Positions 7,321-15,531 of a DNA stretch of 64,000 bases are shown in pieces. This stretch comes from Bacteroidales bacterium (GTDB lineage: Bacteria > Bacteroidota > Bacteroidia > Bacteroidales > F082): the NCBI GenBank assembly GCA_024400425.1, contig JAKSMV010000003.1, positions 1-64,000 on the forward strand, read 5' to 3'. How positions within the stretch are numbered: the first letter of the stretch is position 1; the number at the start of each line of letters is the position of its first letter. The notes beneath the pieces were generated by a model. That model saw only the letters and a program-made list of their open reading frames with translations, searched no databases and was not told the DNA's origin. The translations under genes and the position numbers were made by a program.

Positions 7321-8598
7321 ATGGTTAATGAAAATGTTATATTACAGGTACTTGTAGAGCAAAAGGAAGAAGTAAGAAGCTATAATACTCAAAAATGGGT
7401 TACCCGCAAAGAGGAATCGTTGTTTGAGTTTGACAGCAAGCTGGCACAAGTTGTCATTGGCGTAAGGCGGAGCGGGAAGTCGGTTCTTTGTCATAAGGTC
7501 TTACGTGAAAGAGATGTCAGGTATGCGTATGTGAACTTTGACGACGACCGTTTGGCAAGCCTGCAGACGGAAGACCTCAACACGGTTCTGTCGTGCGTCT
7601 ATCAGTTGTATGGCACTGATATTTCTTATCTGTTTTTGGACGAAATCCAGAATGTGGATGGATGGTACATGTTTGTGAACCGTCTGTTGCGCACCGAGCT
7701 TCACGTCTTTGTCACGGGAAGCAACGCGAAGTTGCTCAGCGGTGAACTCGCCACGCATCTTACTGGCCGCTACAACGAAATCCGCCTGTTCCCGTTTTCA
7801 TTTGCCGAATACTGTTCGTTCCACAAGGTTGACGTTGAAGGAGTGACGACCAAAGCCGAGGCTGAACGCAAGAAGGCTTTCATGGATTACATCAACGATG
7901 GTGGCTTCCCCGAGATGCAGAACTTGCGCAACAAACGCGGATATGTGGAAAGTCTGTTGGAAGCCATTTTGAGCAAAGACATTCAGAAACGCTTCAAGAT
8001 ACGCAACGTGGAGGCATTGAGGAAGATAGCCCATCATCTGATTAGCAACCCGTGTCAGGAAGTGAATTACGACGAGTTGACCAAAGTGTTCAACATGACG
8101 GACAAGACCATACAAAAGTACGTGTCGTTTTTGCAACAGGCATTTCTCATCCAGATGCTCACCAAGCATTCGTACAAGAGCATGGAGAGGATACGAGGAA
8201 CCAAAGCCTACCTTGTAGATCCTGGCTTGCAGAACAACCGCGAGAATGCCTTGACGACGGAAAACATCGGATGGCGATTGGAAAACGTCGTGTTCATAGA
8301 ATTGCTGAGGCGTTGCAGCAACGATTTCATGGACGTGTATTACCACAAACCCACCAACAAGGACAAAGAAGTCGATTTCGTTGTTTGCGACAAAGGCACG
8401 ACACGCGAACTGATACAGGTGGCGTATGATATAGACGCGCCCAAAACGTTCAAACGAGAGACGTCGGCACTTGTCGCGGCATCCGAGATGCTCCGTTGCG
8501 ACAACCTCTTGCTGATAGCCTTCGCCGAAACGCGTGACGTTGAAGTTAACGGCAAGGTCATCCACATCAAATCAGCCTTGGAATGGCTGCTGGCTTAG
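7321..8598 (+). CDS. AAA+ ATPase with DUF4143-type C-terminal domain
   Basis: 425 residues. The N-terminal AAA_14-type domain has a Walker A at residues 47-54 (GVRRSGKS), a Walker B at 103-108 (YLFLDE) followed by IQN, and a sensor-like VTGSNAKLL. LTGRY and FPFSFAEY are typical of the family. After about residue 190 comes the DUF4143 region: a winged-helix-like part (YDELTKVFNMTDKTIQKYVSF) and a C-terminal part with EVDFVV and ELIQVAYDI, which resembles the PD-(D/E)xK nuclease-like fold described for these proteins. Such ATPases are numerous in gut Bacteroidota and their role is essentially unknown. The gene stands alone. Its promoter is built into the 32-bp iterons, so tight control or autoregulation is likely. 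Confidence 0.88.
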   Translation: MVNENVILQVLVEQKEEVRSYNTQKWVTRKEESLFEFDSKLAQVVIGVRRSGKSVLCHKVLRERDVRYAYVNFDDDRLASLQTEDLNTVLSCVYQLYGTDISYLFLDEIQNVDGWYMFVNRLLRTELHVFVTGSNAKLLSGELATHLTGRYNEIRLFPFSFAEYCSFHKVDVEGVTTKAEAERKKAFMDYINDGGFPEMQNLRNKRGYVESLLEAILSKDIQKRFKIRNVEALRKIAHHLISNPCQEVNYDELTKVFNMTDKTIQKYVSFLQQAFLIQMLTKHSYKSMERIRGTKAYLVDPGLQNNRENALTTENIGWRLENVVFIELLRRCSNDFMDVYYHKPTNKDKEVDFVVCDKGTTRELIQVAYDIDAPKTFKRETSALVAASEMLRCDNLLLIAFAETRDVEVNGKVIHIKSALEWLLA

Positions 8599-8618
8599 GC
8601 CGTCAGACATATAATTTC

Positions 8619-8677
8619 GCGAATTATTTGTTTGGATTTTGTCAGAAAATGGCGAATTATTTGTTTGGATTTTGTCA
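8619..8677 (+). repeat. Two 26-bp direct repeats at 33-bp period downstream of the ATPase gene
   Basis: A 26-bp sequence starting GCGAATTATTTGTTTGG and ending TTTTGTCA is present at 8619-8644 and again, identical, at 8652-8677. They lie 20 bp after the ATPase stop codon and well before the rpsA promoter. The sequence differs from the upstream iterons but the period is nearly the same. Confidence 0.85.
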
Positions 8678-8761
8678 AAATCATAATAGTTGACCAAAAC
8701 GTTTCGAAATTTCATTCCATTAAAATTCAACAAGTTTTGCAGTTTGTTTGAGAAAAAATCC

Positions 8762-8769
8762 TATCTTTG
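8762..8769 (+). promoter_or_regulatory. rpsA promoter, -7 element (TATCTTTG)
   Basis: A good TAnnTTTG match followed by GC. Several TTTG elements lie 12-26 bp upstream (8736-8750). The resulting leader is about 120 nt long. Confidence 0.7.
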
Positions 8770-8779
8770 CAGCCCGAAA

Positions 8780-8828
8780 TGAACCACAGTCCGGAATGAT
8801 GGCAAACATCAGTGGTTCAATGAGATAA
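8780..8828 (+). promoter_or_regulatory. rpsA leader: 8-bp hairpin and a 10-codon upstream frame
   Basis: TGAACCAC at 8780-8787 pairs perfectly with GTGGTTCA at 8812-8819. In the same stretch ATGATG at 8796 opens a 10-codon frame (MMANISGSMR) that stops at 8826-8828, 69 bp before the rpsA start. Both could serve translational control, since S1 autoregulates its own mRNA in other bacteria. Whether the small frame is translated is unknown. Confidence 0.4.
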
Positions 8829-8897
8829 AATAAGTTTAACCTCCTCGCGGAGTGGCGTCCGGAACACAACGCGGGTACAATCTTTTACAAAATTAAT

Positions 8898-10781
8898 ATG
8901 GCAGAAAACGAAAACATCATCAACGAGGCTATGCCAGCAGAAGAAAAGCCAGTTGAAAAAGCCCCTAAGGCTCCTAAGCAAAAACCAGTTCCAGCAGCAG
9001 ATTTCGACTGGTCATCCTCACACAAGAAGTTCGACAACTACTCAGACGACGAGCGCGCTAAGCTCGAAGAAAAGTATGCCGGCACAATGAACCAAGTCGT
9101 CGATCACGACGTCATCGAAGGTACCATCGTCGCCATCACTTCACGCGAAGTGGTTGTCAACATTGGCTTCAAGTCAGATGGTGTTATTCCGTCAGCAGAA
9201 TTCCGTACCGAACCTAACATCAAGGTTGGCGACAAGGTAGAGGTTTACGTTGAAAACCAAGAAGGTGTCAACGGCCAGCTCGTGCTTTCACACAAGAAGG
9301 CTCGCCTCCTCAAGTCATGGGATCGCGTCAACGCAGCTTTCGAAAGCGGCGAAATCGTCAATGGTCTTGTCAAGAGCCGCACCAAGGGCGGTCTCATCGT
9401 CGATGTGTTCGGCCTCGAAGCCTTCCTTCCTGGCTCACAAATCGATGTCAAGCCTATCCGCGACTACGACGTATTCGTTGACAGCGTGATGGAATTCAAA
9501 GTCGTGAAGATCAACCAGGAATTCAAGAACGTGGTTGTCTCTCACAAAGCCCTCATCGAAGATGAACTCGAAGCCCAGAAGGCTGAAATCATCGGCAAGC
9601 TCGAAAAGGGTCAAGTCCTCGAAGGCGTGGTCAAGAACATCACCTCTTACGGCGTGTTCATCGACCTCGGTGGCGTTGATGGTCTCATCCACATCACCGA
9701 CCTCAGCTGGGGCCGCATCAACCACCCAGAAGAAGTCGTCACCTTGGACGAAAAGATCAAGGTCGTCATCCTCGACTTCGACGACAACAAGAAACGTATC
9801 GCCCTCGGCCTCAAGCAACTCACCCCACATCCATGGGAAGCTCTCGATGCTAACCTCAACGTTGGCGACACCGTTAAGGGTAAGGTCGTCGTCGTTGCTG
9901 ATTACGGCGCATTCGTCGAAATCGCTCCTGGCGTTGAAGGCCTCATCCACGTTTCGGAAATGTCGTGGTCACAACACCTCCGCACCGCTCAGGACTTCCT
10001 GAAGGTTGGCGACGAAGTGGAAGCCAAGATCTTGACTCTCGACCGCGAAGAACGCAAGATGTCACTCGGCATGAAGCAACTCATGCCAGACCCATGGGCA
10101 AGCATCGCCGAACGTTATGCTATCGGTACCAAGCACACCGCTACCGTGCGTAACTTCACCAACTTCGGCATCTTCGTCGAACTCGAAGAAGGCGTCGATG
10201 GCCTGATCCACATCAGCGACCTCAGCTGGTCGAAGAAGATCAAGCACCCGGCTGAATTCACAAAGGTTGGCGAAACCATTGAAGTCGTCGTCCTCGACGT
10301 CGATCAAGAAAACCGTCGCCTCAGCCTCGGCCACAAGCAACTCGAAGAAAATCCTTGGGATGTGTTCGAAACCGTGTTCACCGTCGGTTCGATGCAACAA
10401 GGCACCGTCATCAACGCTTCTGACAAGGGCGTCCTCGTCTCATTGCAATATGGCGTCGAAGGCTTCTGCCCAAGCCGCTACAGCAAGAAGGAAGATGGCA
10501 GCAACGCTAAGGTTGACGACACCCTCGAATTCAAGGTTCTTGAGTTCAACAAGGAATCAAAGAAGATCATCCTTGCTCTTCCACGCCCAGCAGCAGCCGA
10601 AGAGAAAGAAGCTCCTAAGTCAGCAGAAGAAAAGGCAGCCGACAAGGCCGCTAAGCAAGCCAAACGCGCTGTGAAACAAATCAATGACACCATTGAACGC
10701 AGCACCCTCGGCGACCTCGACATCCTCGCTGGTCTGAAGGAAAACCTCGAAAAGGAAGAACAAGCCGCTAAAGGCGAATAA
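8898..10781 (+). CDS. rpsA: 30S ribosomal protein S1
   Basis: 627 residues with six S1 (OB-fold) RNA-binding domains. They begin near residues 60, 136, 224, 310, 394 and 480, the middle ones with the canonical GVFIDLGGVDGLIHITDLSW pattern. A charged Lys/Glu/Ala N-terminal extension (about 45 residues) and a similar C-terminal tail flank them, as usual in Bacteroidota. S1 binds mRNA on the 30S subunit and is especially important where Shine-Dalgarno sequences are rare, as here. The strong bias to a few codons (CTC, GTC, AAG, GAA) fits very high expression. It has its own promoter (8762) and a strong terminator (10803-10834). Confidence 0.96.
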   Translation: MAENENIINEAMPAEEKPVEKAPKAPKQKPVPAADFDWSSSHKKFDNYSDDERAKLEEKYAGTMNQVVDHDVIEGTIVAITSREVVVNIGFKSDGVIPSAEFRTEPNIKVGDKVEVYVENQEGVNGQLVLSHKKARLLKSWDRVNAAFESGEIVNGLVKSRTKGGLIVDVFGLEAFLPGSQIDVKPIRDYDVFVDSVMEFKVVKINQEFKNVVVSHKALIEDELEAQKAEIIGKLEKGQVLEGVVKNITSYGVFIDLGGVDGLIHITDLSWGRINHPEEVVTLDEKIKVVILDFDDNKKRIALGLKQLTPHPWEALDANLNVGDTVKGKVVVVADYGAFVEIAPGVEGLIHVSEMSWSQHLRTAQDFLKVGDEVEAKILTLDREERKMSLGMKQLMPDPWASIAERYAIGTKHTATVRNFTNFGIFVELEEGVDGLIHISDLSWSKKIKHPAEFTKVGETIEVVVLDVDQENRRLSLGHKQLEENPWDVFETVFTVGSMQQGTVINASDKGVLVSLQYGVEGFCPSRYSKKEDGSNAKVDDTLEFKVLEFNKESKKIILALPRPAAAEEKEAPKSAEEKAADKAAKQAKRAVKQINDTIERSTLGDLDILAGLKENLEKEEQAAKGE

Positions 10782-10802
10782 TCATCCTTGACGATAAATC
10801 AG

Positions 10803-10834
10803 AAAACCGCTTCCGTTTGGAGGCGGTTTTTTTT
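10803..10834 (+). terminator. Rho-independent terminator of rpsA
   Basis: AAAACCGC-T-TCC pairs with GGA-G-GCGGTTTT around a GTTT loop, a nearly continuous 12-bp stem followed by a run of T. It overlaps the start of the next promoter. Confidence 0.9.
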
Positions 10835-10835
10835 A

Positions 10836-10843
10836 TACCTTTG
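10836..10843 (+). promoter_or_regulatory. -7 element (TACCTTTG) of the S4-kinase-peptidase operon
   Basis: TAnnTTTG match 18 bp before the ATG at 10862, immediately after the rpsA terminator. Confidence 0.7.
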
Positions 10844-10861
10844 CCACGTAATTGACACGAC

Positions 10862-11086
10862 ATGAAAACGCAACGAATCATTTTCGAACTCCGTGAAGGC
10901 GACGAGTTCATCCCGCTCATCCAACTGTTGAAAGCCGCTGGCGTGGTCGATACGGGCAGCGAAGCGCAAGAAGTGGTGACCGCCGGCCTCGTGCTGCGCA
11001 ATGGAGATGTTGAAACACGCAAACGCGCCAAGATAACCACTGGAGAAATAATCCAACTGCAAAACATTGAAATCGAAGTAAAATAA
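10862..11086 (+). CDS. Small S4-domain RNA-binding protein (YbcJ-like)
   Basis: 74 residues making up a single S4-like RNA-binding fold. It opens with IIFELREGDEFIPLIQLLKA, followed by the S4 loop with the family-typical EAQEVVTAGLVLRNGD, a basic turn (ETRKRAK) and a final strand (GEIIQLQNIEIEV). Small stand-alone proteins of this type are thought to bind structured RNA such as rRNA; the substrate is unknown. The stop codon shares one base with the start of the kinase gene (TAATG), so the two are translationally coupled. Confidence 0.85.
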   Translation: MKTQRIIFELREGDEFIPLIQLLKAAGVVDTGSEAQEVVTAGLVLRNGDVETRKRAKITTGEIIQLQNIEIEVK

Positions 11087-12165
11087 TGGAAACGAATACT
11101 TTACATACACTTCTCGATGTGGTTTCGCATTTTGTGGAACGAAACCAGGTGGCCGAAATCACTCCGTTAGGAAATGGCTTGATTAACGACACCTTCAAGG
11201 TGATGGTGCATGGCGACGAGAAGCCCCGTTATGTGCTGCAACGCATCAACAATGCGGTCTTCACCGATGTGGAAATGCTGCAACGTAACATCGAATTGGT
11301 GACTGGTCACCTGCGCTCGAAAGGCATCCTGACCTTGCATTTCCTGACAGCCGACACGGGCAAGACCTACATAAAGGAAGATGACAAGTATTGGCGCGTA
11401 ATGGATTACATTCCTGATAGTTACACCTACGAGGCTGTGACTCCGGAATATGCACGTTGTGCAGGACGGAAGTTCGGCGAATTTGAAGCCCAACTCACCG
11501 ACTTGAAAGAACCCATCGGTGAAATCATTCCCGATTTCCACAACATCGAATTTCGTCTGCGTCAGCTCGACGAAGCCATCGCTGCCAATCCTGTTGGCCG
11601 CATGAATGATCTGGAAGTGCAGTTGTATGTCGAGAAGATTAAGGCCGTGGCCGACGAAATGTGCATAGGAGAGAGACTTTATCGCGAAGGCAAGTTGCCG
11701 AAACGCATCTGCCATTGCGATACCAAGGTGAACAATATGCTTTTCGACAAGGATGGTAATGTAATGTGTATCATTGATTTGGATACCATTATGCCGAGTT
11801 TCGTCTTTTCCGACTTTGGCGATTTCTTGCGCTCGGCAGCCAATACGGGTGCCGAAGACGACCCTGATTTGGACAACGTGCATTTCAATATGTCCATTTT
11901 CGAGGCTTTTGCGCAAGGCTATCTCGAAGGCGCCAAGTCGTTCTTGCTTCCTGTTGAGATTGAGCACCTTCCGTATGCCGCCATGTTGTTCCCCTACATG
12001 CAGACCGTGCGTTTCTTCGCTGATTACATCAATGGCGACACCTATTATAAAATAAGGTATCCCGAACACAACATGGTTCGTACCCGTGCACAATGGAAAC
12101 TCTTCGAAGAAGCCAAAGCCAAGAGCGGTGAGATGGCCGAAATTGTTAATCGTTTTGCGTTTTGA
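11086..12165 (+). CDS. N-acetylhexosamine 1-kinase-like phosphotransferase
   Basis: 359 residues of the aminoglycoside-phosphotransferase (APH) fold. The catalytic loop reads HCDTKVNNMLFD (Brenner motif) and the metal-binding segment is IDLDTIMP followed by DFGDFLR. Beyond the general fold, YVLQRIN near the N-terminus and the C-terminal FADYINGDTYYKIRYPEHN followed by VRTRAQ closely match NahK (LnpB) of Bifidobacterium, which has the same length and phosphorylates GlcNAc/GalNAc at C1. A role in anomeric phosphorylation of amino sugars is therefore likely; exact specificity is unproven. It is coupled to the S4 gene upstream and overlaps the M15 peptidase gene by 4 bp. It should not be read as an antibiotic-resistance gene. 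Confidence 0.82.
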   Translation: METNTLHTLLDVVSHFVERNQVAEITPLGNGLINDTFKVMVHGDEKPRYVLQRINNAVFTDVEMLQRNIELVTGHLRSKGILTLHFLTADTGKTYIKEDDKYWRVMDYIPDSYTYEAVTPEYARCAGRKFGEFEAQLTDLKEPIGEIIPDFHNIEFRLRQLDEAIAANPVGRMNDLEVQLYVEKIKAVADEMCIGERLYREGKLPKRICHCDTKVNNMLFDKDGNVMCIIDLDTIMPSFVFSDFGDFLRSAANTGAEDDPDLDNVHFNMSIFEAFAQGYLEGAKSFLLPVEIEHLPYAAMLFPYMQTVRFFADYINGDTYYKIRYPEHNMVRTRAQWKLFEEAKAKSGEMAEIVNRFAF

Positions 12166-12809
12166 GGTCTGTCGTCATATCGATAATCGTTTTATTCCTG
12201 AGCTTTTCGCAGCTTGTCTGTGCCCAAGAGACAATCACTTACGGTGAGCATCTGTTTGTTTCACAGCCTGTTCCAAAGGAAATTCAGAATAGGATGATGG
12301 GCAAGTCGATGCCTGACGACATTCCCGTCCCGTTCGACGAGTTGCGTTATCTTAGCATCCCATATTATGATTATGACAACCAAATACAAATAGGAGAGAT
12401 GGTTTGCAACAAGGCCATTGCCAAGGATTTGCTCTTCATTTTCCGCGATTTGTTTTCGGCACAATATCAAATCAACAGTATCAGGTTGGTAGATGACTTT
12501 GGAGGTAACGACGAGGCTTCGATGATGGCCAATAACACTTCATGTTTCAATTATCGGACCATCAGAGGTACGGACCGGCTGTCGAAGCACGCATTTGGCA
12601 TGGCCGTTGACATCAACCCATTGCAGAATCCACATGTGCGAAACGGTCGAATTGCTCCACCTTCAGGCGAAGTGTATATAGATAGAAACCAGCATTTTGC
12701 ACATAAAATCGACAAAAGCGACTTGGTTTATCTGCTCTTTAAGTCATACGGCTTCATTTGGGGTGGAAATTGGCAAAGCAAAGATTATCAACACTTTGAA
12801 AAGCAATAG
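12162..12809 (+). CDS. M15-family peptidase, probable D-Ala-D-Ala carboxypeptidase
   Basis: 215 residues. The start is TTG at 12162, overlapping the previous stop (TTGA). It is preferred because it supplies a complete signal peptide (SVVISIIVLFLSFSQLVCAQ). The catalytic half has the M15 zinc site: SKHAFGMAVDIN supplies the histidine and aspartate, and YGFIWGGNW followed by DYQHFE supplies the C-terminal histidine. M15 enzymes trim peptidoglycan stem peptides in the periplasm. It ends one base short of the convergent pentapeptide gene. Confidence 0.88.
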   Translation: MRSVVISIIVLFLSFSQLVCAQETITYGEHLFVSQPVPKEIQNRMMGKSMPDDIPVPFDELRYLSIPYYDYDNQIQIGEMVCNKAIAKDLLFIFRDLFSAQYQINSIRLVDDFGGNDEASMMANNTSCFNYRTIRGTDRLSKHAFGMAVDINPLQNPHVRNGRIAPPSGEVYIDRNQHFAHKIDKSDLVYLLFKSYGFIWGGNWQSKDYQHFEKQ

Positions 12810-12810
12810 C

Positions 12811-13368
12811 TTAAACTATCTTCACATCAAAAACAGCGACCAACCCTGGAAGGTTTTGAAGAGAGAATTTAGCCTTTTTCATCCGGTTGTCGTTGGGATT
12901 GATGATGAAGTTGAAGGCTGTACTGAAATCGGCTTCTTCGAGGTTGCAATGTGAAATTATGGTGCGGTCGAGGTTGCAATCGGCAAATTGGGCTTTCTTC
13001 AAGTTGCAAGTCGTGAAGTCGGCTTCGGTCAGCTGGCATTTTGAAAACGAAAATCCTTGCAGGTTAAGTCCTTGAAATGAAACATATTGCATGAGGCATT
13101 CGCTAAATTTTGCGCTGAAAGTGAATTTGTTGGCGTGGCTGAAGTTGGCTCCAGTGAGTTTGCATTGCTCGAAAATGACTTTGTTCCACGAAGTGCCGTT
13201 CGATTTGCAAAGGCTCAGGTTGCAAGCCACAAACCGACATTCCTCAAAATTGGTTTTCTGAAATAATATTTCTGTGAAGTCGCAATGCTCGAAAGTGCAG
13301 TGATAGTATTCTTCTTCAAGTTCTATAACTCTGAAATCCAATTCTTTATAGGTCTTATTCTCTTTCAT
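12811..13368 (-). CDS. Pentapeptide-repeat protein
   Basis: 185 residues, almost entirely pentapeptide repeats of the A(D/N)LxF type, for example CTFEHCDFTE, EEADFS and TEADFTTCNLKKAQF. They would fold into a right-handed quadrilateral beta-helix. There is no signal peptide, so it is cytoplasmic. The spacing, with a short break around residue 70, resembles the Qnr/McbG group that mimics DNA and protects gyrase, but many such proteins have other or unknown roles, so resistance is not claimed. The start overlaps the stop of the thioredoxin-like gene (ATGA), so the two are coupled. Confidence 0.85.
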   Translation of the reverse strand: MKENKTYKELDFRVIELEEEYYHCTFEHCDFTEILFQKTNFEECRFVACNLSLCKSNGTSWNKVIFEQCKLTGANFSHANKFTFSAKFSECLMQYVSFQGLNLQGFSFSKCQLTEADFTTCNLKKAQFADCNLDRTIISHCNLEEADFSTAFNFIINPNDNRMKKAKFSLQNLPGLVAVFDVKIV

Positions 13369-14147
13369 TGCAAAAACAGATTGATTTGGTTGGCCTTGAT
13401 TTTCTTGGCGATGATGCGCTTTTGGCTATCAAGCACAAATATAATAGGTGTGGATTCGATGTCGTAAAGTTCAAACAGGTCGCTTTCGCTGTCTTTTGCG
13501 CTGATATTGATGAAGTTGGCATCGGCAACTTGCGAATCGGGATGCGTATCGACAGCAACGATAGTGGTCTCGGGCAAAGCCGATTTCTTCAGTCCGTCGA
13601 TTTCTTCGTTGCAGACGGAGCAGCCGTGGTCGAAGAAAACGAGCACCACATATCGGCTTTCGATTTCGTGCAAGTCGAAAGGTTGCCCATTGATGTCCTT
13701 GCCCTTGAAATCAGGCGCAATTTGGTTGATTTGCAATCGACGTAGCCTTTCGGCCTTGTCAGCAATCATCGCAAGGTTTTCTTCTTTCAAGTCTTTGATT
13801 TCCAGCTTTGAAAAGTAATTGTCAAAAAGATAGATGAAGACTTTATCTTGCGTCATATACTCTGGATTTTGGTAACGTTCCAGCAGGTGCCAAAGGATGA
13901 AATCGCGGAGTTCGGTGCTTATGTCTCGTGCAAGAAGCCAGTCGATTTCGGTGCAGATAGAGTCGGGGAGGGGCGGCACCAACGAATCGAAATAATAGTC
14001 GATTTGCCGCTCCATCAAGGGATTGCGGTCGGTTGGACCGTCGAAATCCTCGATGCCGTCCCAGAAAGGATGCGATTGGGCTTTGCTGATGTTTGCACAA
14101 AAGACCAGCAAGAGGATGACCAAATATTTCGCGATTTGTTTTTTCAC
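13365..14147 (-). CDS. Exported thioredoxin-like protein with DUF5106-like N-terminus
   Basis: 260 residues with a signal peptide (YLVILLLVFCANISKAQ). Residues about 25-130 form a helical domain typical of DUF5106, and residues about 140-260 a thioredoxin/redoxin fold (IAPDFKGKDINGQPFDL, then VVLVFFDHGCSVCNEE with a CxxC of sequence CSVC). Such periplasmic proteins act as thiol-disulphide oxidoreductases; the partner is unknown. A TATTTTTG element lies only 5 bp before the ATG, so the transcript may have almost no leader. Confidence 0.82.
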   Translation of the reverse strand: MKKQIAKYLVILLLVFCANISKAQSHPFWDGIEDFDGPTDRNPLMERQIDYYFDSLVPPLPDSICTEIDWLLARDISTELRDFILWHLLERYQNPEYMTQDKVFIYLFDNYFSKLEIKDLKEENLAMIADKAERLRRLQINQIAPDFKGKDINGQPFDLHEIESRYVVLVFFDHGCSVCNEEIDGLKKSALPETTIVAVDTHPDSQVADANFINISAKDSESDLFELYDIESTPIIFVLDSQKRIIAKKIKANQINLFLQ

Positions 14148-14151
14148 GATG

Positions 14152-14159
14152 CAAAAATA
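14152..14159 (-). promoter_or_regulatory. -7 element (TATTTTTG) of the thioredoxin-pentapeptide operon
   Basis: Good match on the minus strand, ending 5 bp before the start codon at 14147; implies a very short or absent 5' leader. Confidence 0.55.
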
Positions 14160-14425
14160 GGAACAATCTCGATACTTTGCAATGGTCTGTTTTTGTTAAG
14201 TTATCATAGATTATTTCTTTTTATATCAAGAATGTAGAGATTTTTATCTACTGAAGCCGATATTTTGAATGTAGTGCCTTTCGCAAGCTCAAGGAACGCA
14301 AAGCGGTTCTCTCTACATTCATTGCGTGCTTGCACGCCAACTTCATGTGGCACGGCATCCAAAATTATTCTCTAATTCTTGATAAAGAAAAAACAAGATT
14401 AAGGTAAACATATTTGATATTGCTT
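14160..14425. other. Divergent intergenic stretch
   Basis: No gene seen. It holds an inverted repeat, GAATGTAGAGA (14230-14240) against TCTCTACATTC (14310-14320), with a further GAATGTAG at 14268, and AT-rich flanks. Confidence 0.5.
14230..14320. repeat. 11-bp perfect inverted repeat bounding a 91-bp element
   Basis: GAATGTAGAGA and its exact complement bound the element. It has the size and shape of a small non-autonomous palindromic element, though no target duplication was identified. Confidence 0.5.
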
Positions 14426-14433
14426 TATTTTTG
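14426..14433 (+). promoter_or_regulatory. -7 element (TATTTTTG) of the EEP-family gene
   Basis: TAnnTTTG match 15 bp before the ATG at 14449. Confidence 0.6.
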
Positions 14434-14448
14434 CGGCATAATCTTGAA

Positions 14449-15483
14449 ATGATGAAACGTATCTTCATTATTTTGTTTTCCATGATGGCTTTTGCCATGA
14501 TGCTGCCGGCGCAAAACTCGCGAAGCATCCGTGTGGCATTCTGGAACATGGAGAATTTCTTCGACCCTTTTGTGGATAGCACACGCGCCTACAACGAGTT
14601 CACGCCCGAGGGGATGCAACATTGGACCAAGTCGCGTTTCTACACCAAGCGCAACAACATGTATAAGGCCATTCTCGCGATGTCGGAGAACCATCCCATC
14701 GGCATTTTCGGCCTTTGCGAAGTGGAGAACGAATATGTGCTGAACTCGCTTTTTGCCCTGACGCCGCTCAAGAAGCACAACTACCGCTGGGTGCATTACG
14801 AAGGACCCGACCGCCGTGGCATCGACCCGGCCATCGTTTATTCCAAAGACTGGTTCACCTTGGTGGAAAGCGCCACCATACCTTATTATAATCCTGAGGA
14901 CACGGCCTATCACTCGCGCGATATTCTTTATGCGAAATTCATTGACAACGAGGATGATACAATCCATGTTTTCGTCAACCACTGGCCATCGCGCTACAGT
15001 GGCGAGCTGGAAACGGTAGGCTCAAGGGCATGTTCGGCAGCCATCTTGCGTGCGAAGGTGGATTCCATTTGCCAGGCTATGCCCGAAGGCTATCACGCCA
15101 AAATCATCATGATGGGCGACTTGAACGACTGCCCGACCGACCCGTCGGTGCACGATGTGCTGAAAGCACGCAAAGCATCTGAATATGAATATGGTATGCT
15201 GTATAACCTATTTGCCGAAAACGAAGGCCTTGGTTTTGAAGGCACGTTGAAACACCAAGCCGACTGGCAGGTTTTCGACCAAATCATCGTCACGCCAGCT
15301 GTGATTGACGACAAGTCGGGACTGCATTTCAAGGAAGGCTCGGCACGCATATTCTGGATGGATTTCATGCTCGAAGACGACGATACCTATCACGGCAAGA
15401 AACTGTTCCGTACCTACATCGGTCCACGCTATTTCGGCGGTTTCAGTGACCATCTGCCCGTTTTTATCGATTTAATCGACTAA
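14449..15483 (+). CDS. Exported endonuclease/exonuclease/phosphatase-family protein
   Basis: 344 residues starting MMKRIFIILFSMMAFAMMLP with a signal peptide, so it acts outside the cytoplasm. Motifs of the EEP (DNase I-like) fold are in order: VAFWNMENFFDP (catalytic Asn and metal-binding Glu), GLCEVENE, FVNHWPSR, MMGDLNDCPTD (catalytic Asp-x-Asn) and the final SDHLPV. The family includes secreted nucleases and phosphodiesterases; the substrate here is unknown. In-frame codons before 14449 lie inside the promoter region, so this ATG is preferred. Confidence 0.86.
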   Translation: MMKRIFIILFSMMAFAMMLPAQNSRSIRVAFWNMENFFDPFVDSTRAYNEFTPEGMQHWTKSRFYTKRNNMYKAILAMSENHPIGIFGLCEVENEYVLNSLFALTPLKKHNYRWVHYEGPDRRGIDPAIVYSKDWFTLVESATIPYYNPEDTAYHSRDILYAKFIDNEDDTIHVFVNHWPSRYSGELETVGSRACSAAILRAKVDSICQAMPEGYHAKIIMMGDLNDCPTDPSVHDVLKARKASEYEYGMLYNLFAENEGLGFEGTLKHQADWQVFDQIIVTPAVIDDKSGLHFKEGSARIFWMDFMLEDDDTYHGKKLFRTYIGPRYFGGFSDHLPVFIDLID

Positions 15484-15500
15484 CATCAGCCATATTTTCC

Positions 15501-15508
15501 TATTTTTG
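15501..15508 (+). promoter_or_regulatory. -7 element (TATTTTTG) of the DMT transporter gene
   Basis: TAnnTTTG match followed by CGG, 23 bp before the ATG at 15532. Confidence 0.65.
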
Positions 15509-15531
15509 CGGCTGCAAATCGCGAATCAATC

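Noticed and set aside
11167..12093. 308-codon minus-strand frame over the sugar kinase gene
   Set aside because: Mirror frame caused by codon bias; no domain, while the plus strand has a full kinase.
11086..12165. Aminoglycoside resistance kinase
   Set aside because: The fold is shared, but length, C-terminal motifs and operon match N-acetylhexosamine 1-kinase.
12811..13368. Quinolone-resistance (Qnr) protein
   Set aside because: Only general pentapeptide-repeat similarity; the loops that define Qnr function cannot be confirmed.
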